Assembly (NCBI GenBank): GCA_003507475.1
Contig: DNVQ01000033.1
Location: 1-9,052, forward strand
Reading direction: 5' to 3'
Source: Candidatus Moraniibacteriota bacterium
Lineage (GTDB): Bacteria; Patescibacteriota; Minisyncoccia; Moranbacterales; UBA9337
DNA length: 9,052 nucleotides
Shown piece after piece: positions 1-5,120 of this stretch. Made by a program: the position numbers and the translations under genes. The notes under the pieces were generated by a model, which saw nothing but the letters and a program-made list of their open reading frames with translations, ran no database searches and was not told the origin of the DNA. The stretch's first letter is position 1. Every line of letters starts with the position of its first letter.

Positions 1-112
1 TATGTATATACTTTTTTATTTTGAGTCAATTTTTTTAGAAAAAAATGGAGGAGGAGGATTAAAGGGGTAAATTCTGTTTTTTCAAAACTCCTTATTTTAG
101 TTTTATAATTTT

Positions 113-745
113 TTATTCGTCTTGTTTTTGTTCCTCTGGCAAATCTGGATTTACCACGTTACCTTTTTTCAATAGGCAAGGATGAGTTACTAAGCTGGCA
201 TCATCCTTAACAGTAAGAAATGCAAGAGTATAACCATTGTTAAATTTATCAATTATGAGCTGCAGGCGCTTAATGTTTTCCGTGAGATAATTTAGTGTAT
301 CCTTTTTTGAATTTTTAATCTCTGCTCTCCATTTCCCATCCAAAATTTCTTGTAAAGTTTTGGGGTTATTCAAACCGCGAAGTAAAAAATATTCACTACC
401 TTGGATCTCGTCAAAATCAAATATTTCAACATCTTTTTCGCCATGCATAGCAGATGCATGGTCAAATAAACTAGTATGTATTTCAACCAATTCTTTAATA
501 GTGTTATTAATTGTTTCATTTAAATCTTCAATTTCCCTACCCCTTTCTTTGTAATTTTCGTAGATTTCATCTCCCATTTCAATTTTGGCTTGGTCCCATT
601 GTTCATTGTTTGGTTGTAATGAACCCATTTTATTTATACTCGCTCCTTTTTTTAGCATTTCTGCATCGTTTAAAATGCGTTTATGCGTATCTGTTCTTTC
701 TTTTTCGGAGAGCTCTACTTGTTGGTTTGGTAAGTTTTCTTTCAT
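113..745 (-). CDS. Hypothetical protein, 210 aa, charged and mostly helical
   Basis: I do not recognise this protein. It has no signal peptide or membrane segment, so it is probably cytoplasmic. The first 45 residues and the last 15 (ending PEEQKQDE) are polar and look disordered. Residues 60-95 are strongly charged with a heptad-like pattern (REIEDLNETINNTIKELVEI) and could form a coiled coil. Residues 105-185 look like a compact mixed domain, with IFDFDEI at about 108-114 and YLTENIKRLQLIIDKF at 153-168. The only cysteine is C190. The start at 745 is the first Met of the frame, and no clear Shine-Dalgarno sequence precedes it. The stop is TAA. It stands alone on its strand, with more than 600 nt of non-coding DNA upstream and a short palindrome 16 nt before the start. 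The long clean frame with a protein-like composition supports a real gene. Function unknown. Confidence 0.72.
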   Translation of the reverse strand: MKENLPNQQVELSEKERTDTHKRILNDAEMLKKGASINKMGSLQPNNEQWDQAKIEMGDEIYENYKERGREIEDLNETINNTIKELVEIHTSLFDHASAMHGEKDVEIFDFDEIQGSEYFLLRGLNNPKTLQEILDGKWRAEIKNSKKDTLNYLTENIKRLQLIIDKFNNGYTLAFLTVKDDASLVTHPCLLKKGNVVNPDLPEEQKQDE

Positions 746-761
746 ATTTTTCGATTACATC

Positions 762-776
762 GACAATCAAATTGTC
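762..776. promoter_or_regulatory. Short perfect palindrome upstream of the 210-aa gene
   Basis: GACAAT and ATTGTC form a perfect 6-bp inverted repeat around a 3-nt centre (CAA), beginning 16 nt upstream of the minus-strand start at 745. The position fits an operator or a small 5'-UTR hairpin. In AT-rich DNA a 6-bp palindrome can arise by chance, and I found no convincing -35/-10 pair beside it, so this is a weak call. Confidence 0.3.
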
Positions 777-1092
777 ATTTTTTAATTAATTATTGTAATA
801 TGATTTTTGATAAATATTTTTTCCTCTATTGAATAAATAAAAAATTAATTTTCTGTTCCGTTTAAACTACAGAAAACTAAAACTACCACTAGATAAAAAA
901 TTTATTTCGTAATTTATATTGTCTGTGCTTGTTAAATTATTAATTTGTTTTTTTATTATAATTTTTATGTAATCTTATAATCACTTTATGAATAAATATT
1001 AGCATATAAATAAAAAAAGACAATGTATTTGGGGGTAACTAATCACATTTTTCCAAAACAAAACAATAATTTTCGCGATAAATTGAACGTCT
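777..1092. other. AT-rich non-coding stretch with no recognised feature
   Basis: This stretch of more than 300 nt is very AT-rich and shows no supportable ORF, RNA fold or clear periodic array on either strand. It separates the 210-aa gene from the repeat block beginning at 1093. Confidence 0.5.
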
Positions 1093-1219
1093 CGTCTTTG
1101 CGAGGAGGTAACAACGAAGCAATCTCCAACGGAAAAACTAAAACTCAAAAATAATCTCTGCATAATATTTTAAGATTGCCACGCAATTTTTTGAGTACAA
1201 AAAATTACTCGCAAAGACG
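1093..1219. repeat. Imperfect inverted repeat with termini of the 'TTGCGAGG...GAAGCAATCT' type
   Basis: The ends are a perfect 12-bp inverted pair: CGTCTTTGCGAG at 1093-1104 and its reverse complement at 1208-1219. A second inner pair is GCAATCT at 1119-1125 and AGATTGC at 1173-1179. The word order (TTGCGAGG, then ACGAAGCAATCTC) matches a palindromic repeat that I recall being scattered through many unrelated bacterial genomes with a consensus like GTCATTGCGAGGAG...GAAGCAATC. The middle is AT-rich and has no ORF. It is best read as a non-autonomous, MITE-like or REP-like element; the family assignment rests on memory of the consensus. Confidence 0.6.
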
Positions 1220-1270
1220 GTAAATAACGATTGTGCCTGGAAAAAAGTGGATAGAATACATTTGGAGTAT

Positions 1271-1376
1271 TTTCCCTCTCACTCCAGCCCTCTCCCGAGT
1301 ACAGGAGAGGGGATAAATACACATTCTCCCCTGTACTCGGGGGAGATGTCGCTGTACTCAGTGACAGAGAGGGTTA
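1271..1376. repeat. GC-rich palindromic repeat, left flank of the DUF559 gene
   Basis: This C/G-rich island in AT-rich DNA begins with a CCCTC-rich end and holds the core CCCGAGTACAGG at 1294-1305. A perfect inverted copy of the core lies at 1330-1341, and a partial inverted copy (CTGTACTC) at 1352-1359 is followed by a terminal GAGAGGG. The same core appears in direct orientation at 1790-1801, on the other side of the DUF559 gene. The repeat ends a few bases before that gene's stop codon at 1380. It can fold into a strong hairpin in RNA, but no T-run follows it on either strand, so it is not a typical intrinsic terminator. Confidence 0.75.
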
Positions 1377-1379
1377 TAA

Positions 1380-1727
1380 CTATAAAAATTCATCAATCCT
1401 TAAAAACACTCCTTCTAAATTATTATTGATTTCATTATTCCAAAATCGTATTACCTTAAATCCATTGTTTTCTAAAAAATCAGTCCTTGTTTGGTCGTAG
1501 TTTTCATTATTTTCCTCTTTGTGTTGCCAACCATCCAATTCTATGATTAGTTTTTTATCTAAACAAATAAAATCTATAATATATTTTCCTATTGGATATT
1601 GTCTTTTGAATTTTAATTTGTTAAATTTTCTATTTCGTAATTTTGACCAAAGAATTATTTCTTGAGGGGTGGAATTTTTTCTTAAGTCTCTGCATCTTGT
1701 TAATTTTTCTGTGGGTATTTTTTGCAT
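1380..1727 (-). CDS. DUF559 domain protein (putative Vsr-like endonuclease)
   Basis: DUF559 proteins are small single-domain members of the PD-(D/E)XK nuclease fold, related to the very-short-patch repair endonuclease; their biological role is not established. The 115-aa length is usual for the family. The sequence follows the family pattern throughout: a basic helix RDLRKNSTPQEIILWSKLRN (13-32), FKRQYPIGKYIIDFIC (40-55), the nuclease core with D52, then IELDGWQH (62-69) holding E63 and D65, and the C-terminal KVIRFWNNE (91-99). All expected catalytic acids are present, so the protein should be intact. The start at 1727 has no canonical ribosome binding site, but a GAGGG on the minus strand (1741-1737), supplied by the adjacent repeat, lies 9 nt upstream. 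The gene is bracketed by copies of a GC-rich palindromic repeat, suggesting it moved or is maintained together with them. It could also be read through from the mutase gene 82 nt upstream. Confidence 0.9.
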   Translation of the reverse strand: MQKIPTEKLTRCRDLRKNSTPQEIILWSKLRNRKFNKLKFKRQYPIGKYIIDFICLDKKLIIELDGWQHKEENNENYDQTRTDFLENNGFKVIRFWNNEINNNLEGVFLRIDEFL

Positions 1728-1734
1728 ATAGTTT

Positions 1735-1809
1735 TTCCCTCACCCCAACCCCGCCTGCCATGCTAGCAAGGCTTTGCGGGCAGGCCTCTCCCGAGTACAG
1801 GCGAGGGGG
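1735..1809. repeat. GC-rich palindromic repeat, right flank of the DUF559 gene
   Basis: This repeats the left-flank element in the same orientation: a CCCTCACCCCAACC end, then CTCTCCCGAGTACAGG with the 12-bp core at 1790-1801, then a GAGGGGG end. The two halves are separated by about 35 extra bases relative to the left copy. The element ends at 1809, immediately next to the stop codon of the phosphomannomutase gene (1810-1812), and on the other side nearly touches the DUF559 start. Confidence 0.75.
1751..1785. repeat. Nested small palindrome inserted inside the right repeat
   Basis: Compared with the left copy, where CCAGCC runs straight into CTCTCCCGAG, the right copy has about 35 extra bases between the matching parts. 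The insertion has inverted ends, GCCTGCC at 1753-1759 and GGCAGGC at 1779-1785, and an inner palindrome TGCTAGCA at 1761-1768. It looks like a second, smaller palindromic element lodged in the first. Confidence 0.6.
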
Positions 1810-3168
1810 CTAGACTGCTAGTTTTAGAAGTTCGTCTCTTTTTTCTTCCATTAGTTCTTTGTTTTTAGCTTCGACGTTAAGACGGATGACGGGTTCGGTG
1901 TTGGAACCGCGGAAGTTAAAATGCCAGTCAGCAAAGTCAATGGAAATACCGTCAGTAGTGTCAATCTTTACGGCACCAGGGGAGTAAATTTCAGTAGCTT
2001 TTTCGATGACGCTTTTAACATCGGCTACTTGAGTATTGATTTCACCGCTGACAAAATATTTATCTAAAAACATTTCATGCATAATTTCGGATAGTGATTT
2101 TTCTTGATTGGAAAGGAATTCTATCATCATCACTAATGGAATCATGCCGTTATCGCAATAAAAATAATCGCGGAAATAATAATGGGCGCTCATCTCTCCG
2201 CCAAAAATAGCGTTTTCCTTGCGCATTCGTTCTTTGATAAAAGAATGTCCAGCTTTGGTGGCGATATCGATCCCGCCATTTTCTCTAACGATATCCTCAA
2301 TTGCCCAAGTAAGGCGGGTGTCATGAATGATGCCTTCGTTATCTTTTCTGTTTAAAAATATTTTGGCCAAAAGAGCAGTGATGAAATATCCTTCGATAAA
2401 CTCTCCTTTTTCAGTAAAGAAAAAGCATCTATCAGCATCAGCGTCCCAAGCGACGCCAAAGTCAGATTGAGTATTAACTACCAGTTTGGAAAGTTCATCG
2501 CGGTTTTCGGGAATAAGCGGATCAGGTCTTCCTTTGGGAAAATTTCCATCCGGCTCATAATTTAATTTTTCGATTGATATATTTGTTCCTTCCAGTAGTT
2601 TATCTAAAGCACGGCCAGCTACGCCAAAGTTTGGATTGGCTGCAATTTTGAATTTTTTAAATTTGGAAAAGTCAGCGAAGGTCTTAATTTTATTTACATA
2701 ATCATCAAGGATATCTTTTTTCTCTACTAATGATTCATTTATTTCTCCCTTCAAAACGCTTTCATCAAGTTCCATCTGTAGGGCGATATCGCGAATTTCA
2801 AAAAGTCCGCTGTCGGAAGAAATCGGTTTGGATTCTTCACGCACGCATTTCATCCCATTATATTCTTTGGGATTATGAGAAGCGGTAAGAGAAAATCCGC
2901 TGGCGTAGTTATAATAAGCTACAGAAAAATAAAGCATATCGGTAGAAATTTCTCCTACATCAATTACTTTAATGCCCAAATCAGTTACAGCTTTGATGGC
3001 GGTTCTTTTTAAAGAAGGAGAGGAGAGACGGACATCAGCTCCGATTACTACTTCAGTAGGTTTTACAAACTGACAAAAAGCTTGGGCGATTTTATAGGTA
3101 TCGAGTTCGTTTATTTCAGTCGGGTAAATTCCTCGGATATCATAAGCTTTAAAGATTTTTTCTTCCAT
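1810..3168 (-). CDS. manB: Phosphomannomutase/phosphoglucomutase
   Basis: This cytoplasmic enzyme interconverts hexose 6-phosphate and hexose 1-phosphate (mannose and/or glucose), feeding nucleotide sugars for surface polysaccharides and glycolipids. At 452 aa it has the usual length for the AlgC-like alpha-D-phosphohexomutase family and all four signature loops: an N-terminal KAYDIRG (7-13), the active-site TASHNPKEYNGMK with phospho-serine S97, the metal-binding DADADR (D242, D244, D246), the sugar-recognition GEMSAH (324-329), and the C-terminal phosphate-binding RGSNTEP (420-426). The GEMSAH form is typical of bifunctional PMM/PGM enzymes, so substrate choice cannot be settled by sequence alone. 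The start at 3168 gives the correct N-terminus; no Shine-Dalgarno sequence is visible, and the upstream extended -10 implies a leader of only about 20 nt. The TAG stop abuts a GC-rich repeat. The symbol follows the family name; pgm or algC would be equally fair. Confidence 0.95.
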   Translation of the reverse strand: MEEKIFKAYDIRGIYPTEINELDTYKIAQAFCQFVKPTEVVIGADVRLSSPSLKRTAIKAVTDLGIKVIDVGEISTDMLYFSVAYYNYASGFSLTASHNPKEYNGMKCVREESKPISSDSGLFEIRDIALQMELDESVLKGEINESLVEKKDILDDYVNKIKTFADFSKFKKFKIAANPNFGVAGRALDKLLEGTNISIEKLNYEPDGNFPKGRPDPLIPENRDELSKLVVNTQSDFGVAWDADADRCFFFTEKGEFIEGYFITALLAKIFLNRKDNEGIIHDTRLTWAIEDIVRENGGIDIATKAGHSFIKERMRKENAIFGGEMSAHYYFRDYFYCDNGMIPLVMMIEFLSNQEKSLSEIMHEMFLDKYFVSGEINTQVADVKSVIEKATEIYSPGAVKIDTTDGISIDFADWHFNFRGSNTEPVIRLNVEAKNKELMEEKRDELLKLAV

Positions 3169-3196
3169 AGATTTTTATTAAATAATTATTGGCTTT

Positions 3197-3205
3197 ATTA
3201 TAGCA
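3197..3205 (-). promoter_or_regulatory. Extended -10 promoter for the phosphohexomutase gene
   Basis: On the minus strand the sequence reads TGCTATAAT, a perfect TATAAT preceded by TGN, about 28 nt upstream of the ATG at 3168. Predicted transcription starts near 3190. No good -35 box lies at the right distance, which is acceptable for an extended -10 promoter. Confidence 0.55.
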
Positions 3206-3209
3206 TAAA

Positions 3210-3244
3210 TTAGAGGTTAGGTTGTAGGTTTTTAGTATTTAGCA
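3210..3244. repeat. Degenerate 7-bp periodic array (5 units)
   Basis: Five consecutive heptamers share a T(T)TAG or GTAGG core in constant register: TTAGAGG at 3210, TTAGGTT at 3217, a third variant at 3224, TTTAGTA at 3231 and TTTAGCA at 3238. The unit length is kept while the letters drift. Confidence 0.55.
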
Positions 3245-3266
3245 CGCGTTATTGAATATTATTTGG

Positions 3267-3290
3267 TTAACGAGTTAACGCATTAACGAG
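3267..3290. repeat. 8-bp periodic array TTAACGNN (3 units)
   Basis: TTAACGAG occurs at 3267 and 3283 with TTAACGCA between them at 3275. All three are exactly in 8-bp register, and the next octamer begins TTGG. A near-identical array lies almost 4 kb away at 7188-7211. Confidence 0.75.
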
Positions 3291-3308
3291 TTGGAATAGA
3301 TTAAGATG

Positions 3309-3397
3309 TATAATTTATAATTTGAGAGGAGGGTATTAAAAAACTTCATAAATCATAAATCTTTGTCTTGATGACTTTTGACCGATGACTGATGACT
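3309..3397. repeat. Three short 7-bp periodic runs
   Basis: TATAATT is repeated exactly at 3309 and 3316. CATAAAT is repeated exactly at 3347 and 3354. GATGACT occurs at 3370, 3384 and 3391, with the variant TTTGACC filling the slot at 3377. Each run keeps a 7-bp register but uses a different word. Confidence 0.6.
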
Positions 3398-3403
3398 TTT
3401 ATT

Positions 3404-3475
3404 GTGTGTTGTTTCTGTGTTTTAATGCTCATTTGTTTTAATGCTAAAATGTTAACATGTTAATATGCTGTAATG
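3404..3475. repeat. Degenerate 8-bp periodic array, nine units ending in TG
   Basis: Nine consecutive octamers all end in TG and most end in ATG. TTTTAATG occurs twice (3420, 3436), with variants including CTAAAATG at 3444, TTAACATG at 3452, TTAATATG at 3460 and CTGTAATG at 3468. The fixed period with changing content is the clearest example of this behaviour in the window. It lies upstream of the triple-HTH gene. Confidence 0.65.
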
Positions 3476-3497
3476 ATTTATGATGTTTAAGTCAATA

Positions 3498-3526
3498 TTT
3501 ACAGTATTTATTAAATGAAGTATATA
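3498..3526 (+). promoter_or_regulatory. Candidate sigma-70 type promoter of the triple-HTH gene
   Basis: TTTACA at 3498-3503 (five of six matches to TTGACA) and TATATA at 3521-3526 (four of six matches to TATAAT) are separated by exactly 17 bp. Transcription would start near 3533, giving a leader of about 65 nt. AT-rich DNA yields many such pairs by chance, so the correct spacing and position carry most of the weight. Confidence 0.4.
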
Positions 3527-3584
3527 TAAGAGTAGTTACTTGAAAATAATAAGATAATTCATTGTCTGTATTAACCCTTGCCTC

Positions 3585-3591
3585 AAGGAGG
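3585..3591 (+). promoter_or_regulatory. Strong Shine-Dalgarno sequence deciding the start at 3598
   Basis: AAGGAGG ends 6 nt before the ATG at 3598, the ideal spacing. It places the start at 3598 and rules out both an in-frame TTG at 3562 and the ATG at 3592 that directly abuts the motif. No other gene in the window has a comparable site. Confidence 0.85.
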
Positions 3592-3597
3592 ATGGTT

Positions 3598-4785
3598 ATG
3601 ACTAAGAAGATAGATATATTTAAAAAGAAGAAAGTTTGGACCAAAGCTCCGAGAGCATTTATTTTTTTAGTTTGCCAAATGATTTTCGATAGATCTGGAA
3701 GATTTTGCCACGAAGATCTCTTGGATTTTCTTGGAGCAAAAACGGAGGAGATAAAATATTTCATGAAAAACCCCGAAATAATACCCATTGAATGGTTGCT
3801 TAGCATAGGGGAAACTCCAGAGGGAAATGATCTTTTGGCCAAGTTTAATTCTTTGCCAAAGAGAACTATTGGCGAGCAAGAATATTGTTTAATTTTAGAT
3901 GAAAGTAATTATTTGAGTGAAGACGACGCTATTAAAAGATTGTTGACCGAGGGAGATTTGTATGATTTTCCTCAAGATGATCTTTTGACGGTTTTTTTGG
4001 ATGAAGCAAAGGAGGCGTCACCAGATCTTCATGTAATTCTTCCAACTAAAAGAGATGGGGAGGCGGTCTCCGCCCCAGTAGTCCCTTTGGATAAAAAAGA
4101 TCCAAAGCCAGTTCATTCTGGCGATAATAAAAGTAAAGGAGAGGAAAAAATTGTAGATACTGGAGTGAAGAAGGTGGTAATAGGCAAAAAAAAGAGAACG
4201 TGCACGAGGCGTAAGACTATAGTCGTTATCAACCACTCGGAGCAGTTTTTAGCTGGGCTTTATCGCATTGTTGGTTTGCGAGACATGAGTGGACTCAATA
4301 GAGTTTTTGGAGCCGAAACAGTTGCTCAGTTTAAAAAAGATAAAATAGTTCCACTTAAGTGGGTGGAAATTCTTGCGGGGTATGATGGCGGAAAGGCTCA
4401 TCTCGAGCGGTTTGGAGGTATCTTAAAAATAGCCTCAAGGAACGGGAAAGAATCCAGTCAGAAAAATACTGCAGATGTGGTTTTGGCAGTAAATTCAAGG
4501 GCTGACAATAAATCGGTTATTGAACCAGTTCTGGATGTGGCTAAGGATAAGCATGCTAAAAATAGTGATCATAAGTTGATCCCAATTGGAGATGTCTTCC
4601 TTGTTTTAAAATGCGTGAAAGAGGTATCCAAAAAGGAAGATGCTGATATCGCAAAAGTTTTGAGACTCAATGCTCAAAGTATTACTTATATGCGAAAAGG
4701 CAAGAAGCGTATGCACTCGGGTCATTTGAATATTATGATTAAAAAATTCAAAATAGAGCCGAAGTTGCTGGAGAGGTGGATGTAG
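3598..4785 (+). CDS. Putative DNA-binding protein with three diverged HTH modules
   Basis: I do not recognise a named family. The 395-aa protein contains three similar segments that read like phage CI/Xre-type helix-turn-helix domains. Module 1 (about 21-82) has LLDFLGAKTEEIKYFMK followed by IIPIEWLLSI. Module 2 (about 215-272) has LNRVFGAETVAQFKKDK followed by IVPLKWVEILA. Module 3 (about 329-395) has IAKVLRLNAQSITYMRKGKK followed by a final helix ending LLERWM. Each shows the same order: a hydrophobic helix, an L..(V/F)(L/F)GA-like turn, a recognition-like helix with lysines, then an (I/V)P..W helix in modules 1 and 2. Residues 91-140 are acidic, 142-209 form a polar linker ending in a basic patch (GKKKRTCTRRK, 196-206), and 280-325 form a second linker. 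There is no membrane segment or nuclease motif. The gene has its own promoter candidate, a perfect ribosome binding site and a strong terminator, so it is probably monocistronic. A regulator or DNA-architectural role is inference. Confidence 0.75.
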   Translation: MTKKIDIFKKKKVWTKAPRAFIFLVCQMIFDRSGRFCHEDLLDFLGAKTEEIKYFMKNPEIIPIEWLLSIGETPEGNDLLAKFNSLPKRTIGEQEYCLILDESNYLSEDDAIKRLLTEGDLYDFPQDDLLTVFLDEAKEASPDLHVILPTKRDGEAVSAPVVPLDKKDPKPVHSGDNKSKGEEKIVDTGVKKVVIGKKKRTCTRRKTIVVINHSEQFLAGLYRIVGLRDMSGLNRVFGAETVAQFKKDKIVPLKWVEILAGYDGGKAHLERFGGILKIASRNGKESSQKNTADVVLAVNSRADNKSVIEPVLDVAKDKHAKNSDHKLIPIGDVFLVLKCVKEVSKKEDADIAKVLRLNAQSITYMRKGKKRMHSGHLNIMIKKFKIEPKLLERWM

Positions 4786-4824
4786 ATTTAGTATGGGTAA
4801 TGATGTGAGCATATTTATGTGTTG

Positions 4825-4868
4825 GCGCAGAAAACTGAAATTCAGTTTTCTGCGCTTTTTATTTTTTT
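4825..4868 (+). terminator. Strong intrinsic terminator of the triple-HTH gene
   Basis: A perfect 15-bp inverted repeat (4825-4839 with 4841-4855; outer stem GCGCAGAAAACT) is followed at once by TTTTT, one A and seven more T residues. In practice the stem would close a loop of a few bases at TGAAATTCA. It lies 40 nt after the TAG at 4783. The outer GCGC clamp and the T-run make this the clearest RNA signal in the window. Confidence 0.93.
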
Positions 4869-4930
4869 GCGAGAAAAGGTGGGGTGGTATATAATTAGAA
4901 AATAGAAATTCATTTTAATATTGATTAGAT

Positions 4931-4958
4931 GAATTACGAATTATGAATCTAGAAACTT
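4931..4958. repeat. 7-bp periodic array GAAxxxx (4 units)
   Basis: GAATTAC at 4931, GAATTAT at 4938 and two further GAA-initial heptamers at 4945 and 4952 stand in exact 7-bp register. A looser 7-bp pattern (ATTAGAA at 4894, AATAGAA at 4901) precedes it. Confidence 0.6.
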
Positions 4959-4965
4959 ATGAGTC

Positions 4966-4989
4966 ATAAAGTTGTAAAGTTTTTAAGTT
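4966..4989. repeat. 8-bp periodic array NNNAAGTT (3 units)
   Basis: ATAAAGTT at 4966, GTAAAGTT at 4974 and TTTAAGTT at 4982 share the last five bases in exact 8-bp register. The array follows the 7-bp array after only 7 nt. Confidence 0.55.
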
Positions 4990-5002
4990 TTATAAAGTAG
5001 AT

Positions 5003-5008
5003 TATAAT
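5003..5008 (+). promoter_or_regulatory. Possible -10 element upstream of the acetate-CoA ligase gene
   Basis: A perfect TATAAT lies 112 nt upstream of the ATG at 5121. The matching -35 region (around 4980-4985) is only T-rich, and there is no TGN extension, so the call is weak. Confidence 0.25.
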
Positions 5009-5020
5009 TATTTATCCATG

Positions 5021-5048
5021 ATTCATAATACTTTATTCTTAATTCATT
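5021..5048. repeat. 7-bp periodic array ATTCxTx-like (4 units)
   Basis: ATTCATA at 5021, a degenerate unit at 5028, ATTCTTA at 5035 and ATTCATT at 5042 keep a 7-bp register. The second unit is poorly conserved. Confidence 0.45.
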
Positions 5049-5081
5049 CAAATTTCCATATTTCTAAAATTTAAAAATAAA

Positions 5082-5113
5082 AACAATTTAACAATTTAGC
5101 CATATAACAATTT
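5082..5113. repeat. 8-bp periodic array AACAATTT directly upstream of the ligase start
   Basis: AACAATTT is exact at 5082, 5090 and 5106, with the degenerate unit AGCCATAT holding the slot at 5098. The array ends 7 nt before the ATG at 5121, in the place where a Shine-Dalgarno sequence would be expected; none is present. Confidence 0.75.
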
Positions 5114-5120
5114 ATTTAGT

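Noticed and set aside
47..57. GGAGGAGGAGG as a ribosome binding site
   Set aside because: No start codon or open frame follows at a suitable distance on the plus strand, and the downstream DNA is the minus-strand gene end.
84..104. AAAACT/AGTTTT inverted repeat as terminator of the 210-aa gene
   Set aside because: The stem is only six A/T-rich pairs with a long loop and no proper T-run on the minus strand.
360..789. Plus-strand open frames opposite the 210-aa gene
   Set aside because: They are antisense to a longer frame of normal composition and encode hydrophobic, Phe/Ser/Leu-rich products typical of reverse-strand shadows.
1247..1429. A 60-codon plus-strand open frame
   Set aside because: It is translated from the GC-rich repeat and the antisense of the DUF559 gene end, with no ribosome binding site and an implausible protein.
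1735..1809. Intrinsic terminator for the mutase gene
   Set aside because: A GC hairpin is possible, but no T-run follows it on the minus strand; the sequence is better explained as a repeat element.
3210..3475. CRISPR array
   Set aside because: Units are 7-8 bp, directly adjacent and degenerate, with no 20-40 bp conserved repeat, no spacers and no cas gene.
3562..3597. Upstream in-frame TTG start that would add 12 residues to the triple-HTH protein
   Set aside because: AAGGAGG lies inside that extension and is ideally spaced for the ATG at 3598.
3492..4236. Minus-strand open frames opposite the triple-HTH gene
   Set aside because: The plus frame has a perfect Shine-Dalgarno sequence and a terminator; the minus frames have neither, and one runs across the promoter region.
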